Below are positions 23,503-31,392 of a DNA stretch of 38,351 nucleotides, piece after piece; the first letter of the stretch is position 1, and every line of letters begins with the position of its first letter. Made by a program: the position numbers and the translations under genes. The notes beneath the pieces were generated by a model. That model saw only the letters and a list, made by a program, of their open reading frames with translations. It ran no database searches and was not told the DNA's origin. The DNA is from Gemmatimonadota bacterium (GTDB lineage Bacteria; Gemmatimonadota; Gemmatimonadetes; Longimicrobiales; Gaopeijiaceae): NCBI GenBank assembly GCA_024638305.1, contig JAHEKN010000015.1, positions 1 to 38,351 of the forward strand. Reading direction: 5' to 3'.

Positions 23503-24192
23503 ATGCACGGGCAGGGCCGTATGGCGCGAATGCGGGACCGGCAGGTGGATGCGGCGGTGGCTCTCGCGATTCTCGAGGGTCTCCGCGCCGCGGACCGGCC
23601 GGAGGAGTATCTAGAGGACGAGGACCTCTCGATCACACTCCCACGGAGGCTCGGCCTGAGCGACGTCGTGGGGCGGGGGATCCGGCGCTACGACGAGGAG
23701 GCCCGGCGGGGTCGCCGCGTCGCCGAGTCGGAGGTTGCGGATCTCGTGGCTTTGGTGGTACGCCGGGGGGATGCCGACGAGGTGTTTCACGGGGTCGGCC
23801 GCTCCCTGGCGGAGCGGGACCCGGCGCGTGGCCTGCTCCGTTACGTGGCGCACCGGGGCTTGCGCATGCGGCTGGCCCGTCGTGAAGTGAGCAAGAGACT
23901 CAGAAAGTTGTTCGGACCTGGCGTCGCACGCTTCGAGAAGGGGGCGTTCAACCTGGTGGGCATCGACGTGCCGTTCCTGCAGGCCGATCCCGGCGGTGAG
24001 GTGGGGGAAATCTTGACCGGCCTCTGTGAGGGGATCGTCCAGGATCTCACGGCTGAGCCGGTGACGATTCGGCGCTCACGATCGTTTGCGGACGGCGGGC
24101 CGCAAGATCATTGGATGCTCGGGGAAGACGGGTCGGACGGGGCACGCCTGGCCGAGGCCCCGGCCGCCTCGGAGGAGACGGACGGAAGATGA
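23503..24192 (+). CDS. Hypothetical protein coupled to bcp
   Basis: A 229-residue protein I do not recognise. Most of it is predicted helical and rich in Arg, Glu and Leu (DRPEEYLEDEDLSITLPRRL, DEVFHGVGRSLAERDPARGL), with no signal peptide or membrane segment. A later segment (FNLVGIDVPFLQADPGGEVG followed by EILTGLCEGI) looks like a compact globular domain with conserved-looking glycines. The stop codon overlaps the bcp start in ATGA, so the two proteins are translated together, which suggests a shared function in oxidant defence. ATGs at 23503, 23521 and 23530 are all possible starts; the first is given. Confidence 0.68.
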   Translation: MHGQGRMARMRDRQVDAAVALAILEGLRAADRPEEYLEDEDLSITLPRRLGLSDVVGRGIRRYDEEARRGRRVAESEVADLVALVVRRGDADEVFHGVGRSLAERDPARGLLRYVAHRGLRMRLARREVSKRLRKLFGPGVARFEKGAFNLVGIDVPFLQADPGGEVGEILTGLCEGIVQDLTAEPVTIRRSRSFADGGPQDHWMLGEDGSDGARLAEAPAASEETDGR

Positions 24193-24647
24193 TTTCGGCC
24201 GGTGACGTTGCTCCGGGTTTCGAGCTGCCGGCGGATGATGGCTCGATCGTCAGCCTCGAGGGGCTACGGGGTCGACGGGTCGTACTCTATTTCTATCCGA
24301 AGGATGACACCTCGGGATGCACGATCCAGGCGTGCGAATTCCGCGATCTCATGCCGCGCATCAACGAGGCCGGGGCAGTAGTGCTGGGCGTCTCCCCCGA
24401 TCCGGTGGACTCACACGTCAAGTTCAAGTCCAAGTACGACTTGAACTTCCCGCTGCTCGCCGATTCGGACCATCAGGTGGCGGAGGCGTATGGCGTCTGG
24501 AAGGAGAAGTCCATGTATGGTCGGAAGTACATGGGAGTCGAGCGGAGTACGTTCGTGATCGGCCCGGATGGCACGATCGAAGAGGCATGGCGGAAAGTGA
24601 AGGCCAAGGGCAATGCCGAGATGGCGGCCGCCGCTCTCAACCGCTGA
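24189..24647 (+). CDS. bcp: Thioredoxin-dependent peroxiredoxin, Bcp/PrxQ type
   Basis: A 152-residue peroxiredoxin that reduces hydrogen peroxide and organic hydroperoxides with electrons from thioredoxin. The peroxidatic cysteine is C44 in the YPKDDTSGCTIQACEFRDL motif. The resolving cysteine is C49, five residues later, as in atypical two-cysteine Bcp/PrxQ enzymes. Fold landmarks follow: VVLGVSPDPVDSHVKFKSKY, LLADSDHQVAEAYGVW and RSTFVIGPDGTI. Length is typical. The ATG at 24189 overlaps the stop of the upstream unknown gene. It ends 11 bases inside the end of the convergent CoA-binding protein gene. Confidence 0.95.
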   Translation: MISAGDVAPGFELPADDGSIVSLEGLRGRRVVLYFYPKDDTSGCTIQACEFRDLMPRINEAGAVVLGVSPDPVDSHVKFKSKYDLNFPLLADSDHQVAEAYGVWKEKSMYGRKYMGVERSTFVIGPDGTIEEAWRKVKAKGNAEMAAAALNR

Positions 24648-25134
24648 CCGTCCGCTGGTGAGAGCGGAGCTGGTCCTCGGTCAGTGCCCGGTGAGCCTGG
24701 AAGAAGCACAGGTCCTGAACGACGCGTAGACCGTCATCCCTCGCCGTCGCGGCCTGCCTGTCCGCGCGAATCCCCTCCTGAAGCCAGATGACGGGCCGCT
24801 CAGGGCGTGCCGCCGCCAGCTCGAGGACGGCTGCGGCCTCCTCCGACGGGCGGAAGACGAGGACCATGTCGACGACCTCGGTGACCTCGTCCAGATGTCG
24901 GCGGGCTTGCTTGCCCAAGATGCGGTCGGCGAACGGGTTCACGGGAATGATGTCGTAGCCCTTGGTCGCCATGTAGGACGGGACCCGGCGGGCCGCCTTT
25001 TCCGGAAACCGGGAAAGGCCGACGACCGCCACTCGACTGACCGCGAGGATGATCTCCTTGAGCTGCTCGGCCGACGGATTGTCGGGATCTCCGCTCCGGT
25101 CGAGAACGCGCTGGAGCCGCTTTAGGGCGTCCAT
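24637..25134 (-). CDS. CoA-binding domain protein (YccU/DUF-type)
   Basis: A 165-residue protein with a Rossmann-like CoA-binding fold: VAVVGLSRFPEKAARRVPSY, MATKGYDIIPVNP, DMVLVFRPSEEAAAVLELAA and PVIWLQEGIRADRQAATAR. This is the small stand-alone CoA-binding family represented by E. coli YccU, with no ligase domain. Partners and function are not known. The ATG at 25134 begins MDALKRLQRVL; the open frame continues upstream only through the divergent promoter region. It overlaps the 3' end of bcp by 11 bases on the opposite strand. Confidence 0.87.
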   Translation of the reverse strand: MDALKRLQRVLDRSGDPDNPSAEQLKEIILAVSRVAVVGLSRFPEKAARRVPSYMATKGYDIIPVNPFADRILGKQARRHLDEVTEVVDMVLVFRPSEEAAAVLELAAARPERPVIWLQEGIRADRQAATARDDGLRVVQDLCFFQAHRALTEDQLRSHQRTVSG

Positions 25135-25160
25135 GGAGCCAGGATACCCGAGGCGACTCC

Positions 25161-25189
25161 TTGGAAGCAACCCGTGTCCCTGGTAGTAT
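25161..25189 (+). promoter_or_regulatory. Candidate promoter for the histidine-kinase-like gene
   Basis: TTGGAA (25161-25166, four of six) is followed by a 17-base spacer and TAGTAT (25184-25189, four of six). Transcription would start near 25196 and the ribosome binding site AAGGA lies at 25241-25245. Confidence 0.45.
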
Positions 25190-25250
25190 GTCCGTCCCCC
25201 GAGCACCACAACGAGGTGGCGCCGGGGGACGATTCGCGCCAAGGAAGCAG

Positions 25251-26072
25251 ATGGAGCCCATCACCTGGATCGTGGCCCTCGTCGCAGTCGCCGCAGCTGT
25301 GGTCGCCTGGTCGGTTGGCCGCTCCAGCGGCGTGCGCCCGTACAGGGAGGCGCTCTCGCGGCTGGCTCGGAGCATCCGCGATGGTGAGCCGACGGTTCCA
25401 TCGGGCGCGCCGGAGGACGTGCGTGCCGTGGCGGCGGCGGTGGCCGATGTGGCCCCCGGCGGCGGGGAGCGTGAAGAAGCGTACTGGGATGCGCTGCGCC
25501 GATTCGTGCGGCACCTGGAGGTGGCGGTGGAGAAGCCGCTGCTGGAGGCCTCGGGTGGAGATGCGGGACTCAGGGACGGTGTCGCCCAGGCACTGGGCGC
25601 GCTCGAGGATCTCGACTTCTTCCTGGCCGAGCTTCCCTCGAACACGGAAGCCCTGGACCTGGGGGATCTCGTCGCGGAGACCATTCGCGAGTTCTCCGGG
25701 GAATCCGGCGTCCGCACCCACCAGCGAGGCCCGCGCCGGCCGCTCCGGGTGACCGCCAACGCCGACGCCCTCAAGGACGCGCTTTTCCTACTGCTCCACA
25801 ACGCCGGGCAGTTCGGGAAAGGCCGGCCGGTCGACGTCGTGGTGCGCGTGGAGGACGGGTTTGGCCGTGTCCACGTGCGGGACAAGGGGGTCGGTTTCAC
25901 GGCGGAGGCACTCAGCCGCGCGTACGACCCCTTCTACACGACGGTCGACACCAATCTGGGACTGGGTCTCTCGCACGCCCGACGTCTCGTCGAGCAGGGT
26001 GGGGGCAAGATTGCCATCCGTAACAGCGACCGCGGTGGCGGAGAGGTCGAACTCGCGCTTCCGTTGGCCTGA
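25251..26072 (+). CDS. Membrane-anchored histidine-kinase-like ATPase with degenerate phosphoacceptor domain
   Basis: A 273-residue protein with one N-terminal membrane helix (about residues 4-22), a variable linker and a C-terminal HATPase_c domain. The ATP-binding boxes are visible: N-box LLLHNAGQFGK, G1 VRDKGVGFT, F-box DPFYTT and G2 LGLGLSHARRLVEQGGGKIA. The preceding four-helix region should hold the phosphoacceptor His as H-E-x-x-x-P. Here the segment is RRFVRHLEVAVEKPL, with a histidine three residues out of register, so autophosphorylation is doubtful. No response regulator is adjacent. The start ATG is supported by AAGGA five bases upstream. It could be a kinase with unusual phosphorylation or an ATP-binding signalling partner. 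Confidence 0.8.
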   Translation: MEPITWIVALVAVAAAVVAWSVGRSSGVRPYREALSRLARSIRDGEPTVPSGAPEDVRAVAAAVADVAPGGGEREEAYWDALRRFVRHLEVAVEKPLLEASGGDAGLRDGVAQALGALEDLDFFLAELPSNTEALDLGDLVAETIREFSGESGVRTHQRGPRRPLRVTANADALKDALFLLLHNAGQFGKGRPVDVVVRVEDGFGRVHVRDKGVGFTAEALSRAYDPFYTTVDTNLGLGLSHARRLVEQGGGKIAIRNSDRGGGEVELALPLA

Positions 26073-26104
26073 CGGCGCGAGTCAACCGGCGTCGTTCTCC
26101 CCAA

Positions 26105-26542
26105 TCAGACGTAGCCGTACACGTGGTAGAGCAGCACGTAGACGAGCAACCCCGTCAGGCTCACGTAGAGCCAGATCGGATACGTCCAGCGGGCCCATCG
26201 CCGGTGGCGCTCGTAGTGACCCGCTCGCGCGAGTAGGAAGGTGCGGATGACGAGCGGCACCGCCGCGACGGCGAGCACCATGTGGGAGAGCAGGACAGCG
26301 AGGTAGGCCGTGCGAACGACGCCCTCTCCCGCGAATCGGTGTGCGCCGGTCAGGGAGAAACGCACGAGGTAGAAGATCAGGAACAGGGCCGAGGCGGTGA
26401 GGGCGCTCGTCATGCAGAAGCGATGCTGCTCGATCCGTCGGCCGCGGATGAAGACGAACCCCGCCAATAGGAAGCAGGCGCTCGTGAAGTTGAGAAGCGC
26501 GTTGAGCGGCGCGAGGGCGTTCCCAAGCGACTCGGCTGTCAT
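26105..26542 (-). CDS. DUF420 family membrane protein
   Basis: A 145-residue protein with four to five transmembrane helices (for example LNFTSACFLLAGFVFI, VLLSHMVLAVAAVPLVIRTF, TYPIWLYVSLTGLLVYVLLY). The pattern HRFCMTSALTASALFLIFYL and ARAGHYERHRRWARWTYPIW is characteristic of DUF420, a family encoded with cytochrome oxidase and heme A genes. His residues at conserved positions suggest a heme or copper-related role. It is coupled to CtaA: the ctaA stop TGA overlaps this ATG at 26539-26542. It probably assists oxidase biogenesis. Confidence 0.85.
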   Translation of the reverse strand: MTAESLGNALAPLNALLNFTSACFLLAGFVFIRGRRIEQHRFCMTSALTASALFLIFYLVRFSLTGAHRFAGEGVVRTAYLAVLLSHMVLAVAAVPLVIRTFLLARAGHYERHRRWARWTYPIWLYVSLTGLLVYVLLYHVYGYV

Positions 26543-27480
26543 CCCCGGGTCAACTCCTCCGGCCGCGCCCGCTCGACGGCACCCACGGGGAACCCACTCG
26601 GGGTGGTGAGGAGTGTGGCGGCACAAACGAGCGTGGCCAGCAGGCATGCGGCCAGGAGGGTGTGCAAGGACACCGTCCAGGGCTCGAGGAAAAGCAGGAC
26701 GGACGCGAATCCCAGAATGGCCTGCGCCACGACCAGGAGGGATGCCAGCGCCAGCAGTCGTGGACGGCGCCCCTGACGAAGCGCGACCACTCCGGCGGCC
26801 AGGACGACCGCCACCACGGCGCCGCCCAGCGCCCGATGCGCGAAGTGGAGGACGATCGGCCACTGCTCGAGCGGCGGCACCAGCTCACCCAGGCAGAGCG
26901 GCACGTCCGGGCAGGCAAGTCCCGAATCGGTGTGCCGTACGAGCGCACCGACCACGGACTGGACGAACACCAGGACCGTGGCGGCGACGACCCAACGCCG
27001 CACGCGCCGCGAGCGCTCGTCCGCCACGAACTCGCTCCGTCGCGGATGGGTCTCCACTGTGAGGCCGGTTGCCAGAGCCAGGAAGAGAAACGCCAGTCCC
27101 AGGTGAGTGGTGGAGATGGCGTCGGGGAGCCGCATGAGCACGGTCAGCCCGCCGAACACCGACTGCACGATCAGGAGCAGCAATCCCGCCACAGCGCCAT
27201 ACCGGATCGCCGCTCGCGGCTGGCGTTCCCGGTAGGCGAGCCAGGTGGCCAGAGCCCATAGCACGACCAGCCCTCCCGCCACGAGGCGATGGAGGTGCTC
27301 CCAAAAGACCCCGCCAACCATTTCCGGAACCATCGTGCCGAAGCACGTCGGCCAGTCCGGGCACGCCAGGCTCGATTCGGTCGCATGGACGATGCTCCCC
27401 AACAGGAGCAGCCCGAGCGTCCAGAACACGGAAGCGCCGAAGAGGCGGTAGTGGAGCGTCGAACGCGTCGTGACAGCCAT
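26539..27480 (-). CDS. ctaA: Heme A synthase, COX15/CtaA family
   Basis: A 313-residue membrane monooxygenase that converts heme O to heme A for cytochrome oxidase. Eight hydrophobic helices are arranged as two four-helix halves. The four heme-ligand histidines are seen in EHLHRLVAG, STTHLGLAF, LHFAHRALGG and VSLHTLLAA. Paired cysteines lie in each half: LACPDWPTCFG and LACPDVPLCLG, a feature of the ligand-loop class. ATG 27480 (MAVTTRSTLHYRLF) gives the normal length; a further in-frame start would overlap the divergent ABC gene. It forms an operon with the DUF420 gene. Oxidase structural genes are not in this window. Confidence 0.92.
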   Translation of the reverse strand: MAVTTRSTLHYRLFGASVFWTLGLLLLGSIVHATESSLACPDWPTCFGTMVPEMVGGVFWEHLHRLVAGGLVVLWALATWLAYRERQPRAAIRYGAVAGLLLLIVQSVFGGLTVLMRLPDAISTTHLGLAFLFLALATGLTVETHPRRSEFVADERSRRVRRWVVAATVLVFVQSVVGALVRHTDSGLACPDVPLCLGELVPPLEQWPIVLHFAHRALGGAVVAVVLAAGVVALRQGRRPRLLALASLLVVAQAILGFASVLLFLEPWTVSLHTLLAACLLATLVCAATLLTTPSGFPVGAVERARPEELTRG

Positions 27481-27559
27481 GGCGACGGCGACTACCCACG
27501 CCCGCAATCCACGTTCCTGGCTCGTTGCTCGGTCGGCGCGATTGGGTAGCTTCCGCCGC

Positions 27560-29374
27560 ATGGAAGAAGCCGAGCCGATGGACGAGGCGCCCGTGCAGGA
27601 GGAACCACCAAAGCCGGGCGCGAAGAAGACGTTTGGCTTCGTGCGGCGCCTCGGGCCGCTCGTCCGGCACTACAGGACCGCGCTCTATGCCGTGGCCGTG
27701 CTCATCCCGATCAGCACGACCGTGGGTCTCGCGTTCCCGTTGGTGGTGCGGGAGCTCCTGGATGCCGCGTTCCTGGCCGGCGACGGGGCGCTTCTCAACC
27801 GGGTCGCGCTGGCCCTGATCGGGCTTTTCGCCTTCCAGGCGGTTGTGAACTTCGCCCAGAGCTATCTCACGGCCTCAGTTTCGGAGCGGGTCGTGGCCGA
27901 TCTGCGCAAGGACGTGTTCCGACACCTCATCACACACCCGCCCGGGTTCTACGCGACGCGCCGTGTGGGCGAGCTGACCTCCCGGCTCGCTTCCGACATC
28001 GGCCTCATCCAGGGCGTGATCCGGTTCGGCATCCCGGAGCTCATGCGGCAGACGATCTTTCTGGTCGGAGCCTTGGTGCTGGTGACGCTGACACACCCCC
28101 GGCTCACGTTGGTCACCTTGGTGTCAGTACCGTTCGCGATCGTGGTGGGTTGGTTCTTCGGACGGCGGGTGCGGCGCTTGAGCACCGGGATCCAGGACCG
28201 GCTGGCCGACGCGGTGGCGCGCGCCGAGCAGGTCTTCACGCAGATCCGCACCGTCCAGAGCTACACTCGGGAAGACTGGGAGCGGGAGCGGTTCGACCGG
28301 GAGATCGACCAGACTCGAGATCGGGGACTGGAGCGAGCGGTCGCGCGAGCCGCCTTGACCGGCGCGATCACCTTCGCGGGCTCGGCGGCCATCGTGGCGG
28401 TGGTCTGGGAGGGTGGCCGGCTCGTGCTTCAAAACGAGCTCAGCCCCGGGACGCTCGTTGCCTTCCTCCTCTACGTGGTGACCATCGCGGCTGCCGTGAC
28501 CTCGTTGGCCGGCTTCTGGGCCAACCTGCAGGAGGCCGCCGGGGCGGCTGCCAAGATCTTCGGGATCCTCGACGCGGTCCCCGCGATCCAGTCGCCGCGC
28601 CAACCCGTCCCCCTGCCGTCGCCCACCATCGGCTCGGTCCAATACGACGACGTCTGGTTCCGCTACGGTCGGGATCAGCCGTGGGTCCTGGAGGGGATCG
28701 ATGTTCGGGTGGAGCCGGGAGAAGCGGTGGCCCTGGTCGGGAGCTCCGGCGTCGGCAAGAGCACGACCGTGTCGCTGCTGCCGCGTTTCCATGATGTCGA
28801 GCGGGGGTGCGTTTCGCTGGACGGCGTCGACGTGCGCACGGTTCGGCTGGACGAGCTCCGGCGGCGCATCGGACTCGTTCCCCAGGAGCCCATGCTCTTC
28901 GCCGGCACCGTCCGGGAGAACCTGGTCTACGGAAACCCGGAAGCCACCGAAGCCGATATCGAGGAAGCGGTCCGCTCGGCACACGCTCACGAGTTCATTT
29001 CGAGGTTTCCGGACGGCTTCGAACAGAAGATCGGCGAGCGAGGCGTCACGCTGAGCGCCGGACAGCGGCAGCGGATGGCCATTGCCCGCGTCATGCTGAA
29101 GCGTCCATCGGTCCTGATCCTCGACGAGGCGTCGGCCGCCCTGGATTCGGAGAGCGAGACCCTGGTGCAGGACGCGCTCGAGCACCTCATGCAAGGGCGC
29201 ACGACGCTCGTGATCGCCCACCGCCTGAGCACGATCCTGAGGGCCGACCGGATACTCGTTCTGTCGGACGGCGCGATAGTGGCGAGCGGGAGCCACGAGG
29301 ACCTCCTCGAGACGAGCGATGCCTACTCGCGGCTGTACCGGCGCCAATTCGAGGAGGTCGTGGGCCGCGCCTAG
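27560..29374 (+). CDS. ABC transporter, ATP-binding/permease fusion (MsbA-like exporter)
   Basis: A 604-residue half-transporter. Six transmembrane helices (about residues 35-330, ABC_membrane domain) are fused to an ATPase. Walker A GSSGVGKST begins at 394, Q-loop GLVPQEPMLFAGTVREN follows, the signature is LSAGQRQR at 498 instead of LSGGQ, Walker B is VLILDEA at 518-524, and the H-loop is AHRLSTI. It would act as a homodimer exporting lipids, peptides or drugs, as MsbA does. The signature variant keeps the Ser and Gln and is unlikely to abolish function. ATG 27560 is divergent from ctaA across 79 bases. The last four bases overlap the VapB-like gene on the other strand. Confidence 0.93.
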   Translation: MEEAEPMDEAPVQEEPPKPGAKKTFGFVRRLGPLVRHYRTALYAVAVLIPISTTVGLAFPLVVRELLDAAFLAGDGALLNRVALALIGLFAFQAVVNFAQSYLTASVSERVVADLRKDVFRHLITHPPGFYATRRVGELTSRLASDIGLIQGVIRFGIPELMRQTIFLVGALVLVTLTHPRLTLVTLVSVPFAIVVGWFFGRRVRRLSTGIQDRLADAVARAEQVFTQIRTVQSYTREDWERERFDREIDQTRDRGLERAVARAALTGAITFAGSAAIVAVVWEGGRLVLQNELSPGTLVAFLLYVVTIAAAVTSLAGFWANLQEAAGAAAKIFGILDAVPAIQSPRQPVPLPSPTIGSVQYDDVWFRYGRDQPWVLEGIDVRVEPGEAVALVGSSGVGKSTTVSLLPRFHDVERGCVSLDGVDVRTVRLDELRRRIGLVPQEPMLFAGTVRENLVYGNPEATEADIEEAVRSAHAHEFISRFPDGFEQKIGERGVTLSAGQRQRMAIARVMLKRPSVLILDEASAALDSESETLVQDALEHLMQGRTTLVIAHRLSTILRADRILVLSDGAIVASGSHEDLLETSDAYSRLYRRQFEEVVGRA

Positions 29375-29568
29375 TCCGTCCCGCCCCCGATTGGCGTGGA
29401 GTTGGTCCTCGCCGCCGGATCGGACGCGTCCGGCCGGTGGAAGTAGGCGTCGTCCAGGATCAACAGGTCGAGTGCGACCTCGATGGCTTCAACCTCGGAA
29501 TCGAACCCGAGCAACTCCTGGGCACGCCTGATCTTTCGACGGTCGACTCGCTCCAGCTCCGTTCCCAT
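29371..29568 (-). CDS. VapB-like ribbon-helix-helix protein, no adjacent toxin
   Basis: A 65-residue protein whose core RVDRRKIRRAQELLGFDSE then VEAIEVALDLLILDD matches the helix-helix part of VapB-type antitoxins and other ribbon-helix-helix regulators. The C-terminal 20 residues are polar and probably flexible. A strong ribosome binding site AGGAGGAG lies at 29573-29582, just upstream of ATG 29568. No toxin (PIN or other) gene is adjacent, so it is an orphan. It would act as a DNA-binding repressor or an antitoxin for a toxin encoded elsewhere. It converges with the ABC transporter gene by four bases. Confidence 0.62.
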   Translation of the reverse strand: MGTELERVDRRKIRRAQELLGFDSEVEAIEVALDLLILDDAYFHRPDASDPAARTNSTPIGGGTD

Positions 29569-29676
29569 CGTCACTCCTCCTCCTGGTGGCACTGCCGGCG
29601 GGAATCGAGGTCCCCGCAGCGAGGAGGATCGCGTCGCCCGCGGGGCGACCCCATGACGGCGCGCGGCGAGGCGACC

Positions 29677-29772
29677 TCAGCCGACGGGGATGTCGAGACC
29701 AACCAGCAGCATGAGCGCCCGGTTCTCGATCTCGTCCGGATCGTCCGCTGCATCGACCGTGACGGCGTCCAT
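29677..29772 (-). CDS. Doubtful 31-codon ORF between DUF4139 and VapB-like genes
   Basis: ATG at 29772 leads 31 codons (MDAVTVDAADDPDEIENRAL...) to a stop at 29677. The composition is like a helical, acidic peptide. An AGG-rich stretch lies some 35 bases too far upstream to serve as ribosome binding site. Likely chance or a gene remnant. Confidence 0.15.
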   Translation of the reverse strand: MDAVTVDAADDPDEIENRALMLLVGLDIPVG

Positions 29773-29824
29773 CGCTCCGACGCCGGCGGCTCGCCCGTGC
29801 CCTTCCGTCCGGCCACCTCCCTGT

Positions 29825-31240
29825 TCAGCACCACCGTGTGCGAATCGCGTACCTCACGGTCTCCTCGCCGCGAGGCTCCACCTCCACGTCGAATCCGAAG
29901 GTCCCCGCGTCGATCTCCCGCACCGGGTGACTGGAGCGCAGGATTGTCCAGTCGCCGCCGGCGGGCTCGATCACGTGCACCGTCTCGCCCTCGTCCTTGT
30001 GATTGCGAATCCGGATCTCCCACGCAGACTCGTACGTGCAGGAGCCGATGATGTCGAACGAGGTCTGCGTGCGGGAGCCGACCACGTCGAACGCCTCGCC
30101 TACCCGGATACGGACCTCCTCGTCGCGAGGCGTGTGGTCGATGCGGTCCTCCCCGATGAACTGCTGCGCCCCCGAGCGGTCGGCCTTGTAGACCCTGAAG
30201 GTGCCGGCGGGGAGGGGCATACCCAGGCCGTTGTCCTCCGAATTCTCGAACTCGAGGTATACGCCGATCTTGGCGTTCGACTCGATGTTGCCGTATTGGC
30301 CGCGGAAGTAGTACGCCGCCCCGTAGTAGTAGAGGCCTTTGTTCACTTCGAACCGCGGGGCTTCCAGCAGCGTGACCTGCTTCTGCTCGTTGTTCTTCAC
30401 GTCGGTCGGTCGGCCCAGGGTGTAGAGGTGGTATTCGAAGAACGACTCCTCCGACATATCCGCGCGGGCCTCCGACTCCATGGCCCGCAGTTGGTCGAGC
30501 TGGCCACGCGCCCTCAGGTCGCTCACCCGGCGCACGTCCCCCGCGACCAGCTTGAGCTCCGCGTTCTCGTAGCTCGCTCCCGACTGGTTGTTCAGCGTGA
30601 CCCACCCGGTGAGCCCGGCGTGCTCGTCGGCGTCGTCCACCACCATGACGTAGTCCGCCTGCCATCCCAGACCGCCGGACAGATACGAGACCTCGAGCTC
30701 GTGCCGGTCGGCCTCGCTCTCGACCAGCCAGACGAGCGTGGGGGCGGGTATCAGATCCTCGGGCACCTCGGCAAAGCTGAACCGTCCGTTCGGATTGGCC
30801 AGGATCTCGTCTCCGATCCTGAGGACCGTGCCTCCTTGCACGGAGAGGAGCTCGGCCGTCCTCCGCACCTCGTCGCCATTCACCCACTGGTGGAACGTGA
30901 CGGTCCGGCCCACGTGCGACTCGAGGAGCTTCTGGGGGGTTAGCAGATCGTAGCGGTAGTTCTGTTCCAGCACCCGGAAGCGATCGTTGCGGGACTGTAC
31001 GCGAACCGTGTTCGTCTCGAGCCCCGATGCCACATCCCGGAACTCGAGGCCGAAGATGCCCCGCGGCGTGTCGAACGTCCGGACCTCGCGGACGAGCCCG
31101 AAGTTCTGATTGTAGATGGTGATGCTCAACGCAGCGCGGTCGTCGGCGGTCGAGCGGTGGGGAGTCTGGCCCGCCGTGTCGGCGGCGGTCCAGGCGGTCA
31201 GGATCGAAAGCAGCGCGACGGAGCGCGTGAGGGATCGCAT
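29825..31240 (-). CDS. DUF4139 domain-containing secreted protein
   Basis: A 471-residue exported protein. A signal peptide is visible (MRSLTRSVALLSILTAWTAA, cleavage near TAGQ). Then come an N-terminal domain (SITIYNQNFGLVREVRTF) and the DUF4139 body, recognisable by ELEVSYLSGGLGWQADYVMV and TLNNQSGASYENAELKLVAG. The later beta-rich part carries AGTFRVYKADRSGAQQFIGE and the closing VEVEPRGEETVRYAIRTRW. The family is widespread, usually exported, without known activity. GGAGGATG precedes the start at 31240. It is transcribed after the symporter gene on the same strand, separated by a hairpin. Confidence 0.87.
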   Translation of the reverse strand: MRSLTRSVALLSILTAWTAADTAGQTPHRSTADDRAALSITIYNQNFGLVREVRTFDTPRGIFGLEFRDVASGLETNTVRVQSRNDRFRVLEQNYRYDLLTPQKLLESHVGRTVTFHQWVNGDEVRRTAELLSVQGGTVLRIGDEILANPNGRFSFAEVPEDLIPAPTLVWLVESEADRHELEVSYLSGGLGWQADYVMVVDDADEHAGLTGWVTLNNQSGASYENAELKLVAGDVRRVSDLRARGQLDQLRAMESEARADMSEESFFEYHLYTLGRPTDVKNNEQKQVTLLEAPRFEVNKGLYYYGAAYYFRGQYGNIESNAKIGVYLEFENSEDNGLGMPLPAGTFRVYKADRSGAQQFIGEDRIDHTPRDEEVRIRVGEAFDVVGSRTQTSFDIIGSCTYESAWEIRIRNHKDEGETVHVIEPAGGDWTILRSSHPVREIDAGTFGFDVEVEPRGEETVRYAIRTRWC

Positions 31241-31343
31241 GTCATCCTCCAGTGGACGGCCGGTCCAGCGGCTTCAGCAGTTGAAACCCGACACGGCCGC
31301 GTTCGGGGGGAGGACGACCGAGGGGCCCTTCTTTGCACACGGA

Positions 31344-31382
31344 GCGCCGGACTGGGTCGGCCGAAGTGGCCCAGACCGGCGC
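31344..31382 (-). terminator. Strong inverted repeat after the symporter gene, probable terminator
   Basis: GCGCCGGACTGGGTC (31344-31358) and GGCCCAGACCGGCGC (31368-31382) pair at 13 of 15 positions across a 9-base loop. It lies just after the symporter stop at 31393 and before the DUF4139 start. No T-tract follows, as is common in GC-rich genomes. Confidence 0.45.
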
Positions 31383-31392
31383 CCCCGGGCGG

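Noticed and set aside
29485..29515. Second T-arm-like sequence (GGGTTCGATTCC on the minus strand)
   Set aside because: It codes for the L-G-F-D-S-E part of the VapB-like protein and has no other tRNA arms.
29571..30887. Long minus-strand frame overlapping DUF4139 in a different register
   Set aside because: Arg/Gly-rich, no domain, and the DUF4139 frame has a signal peptide, a ribosome binding site and family motifs.
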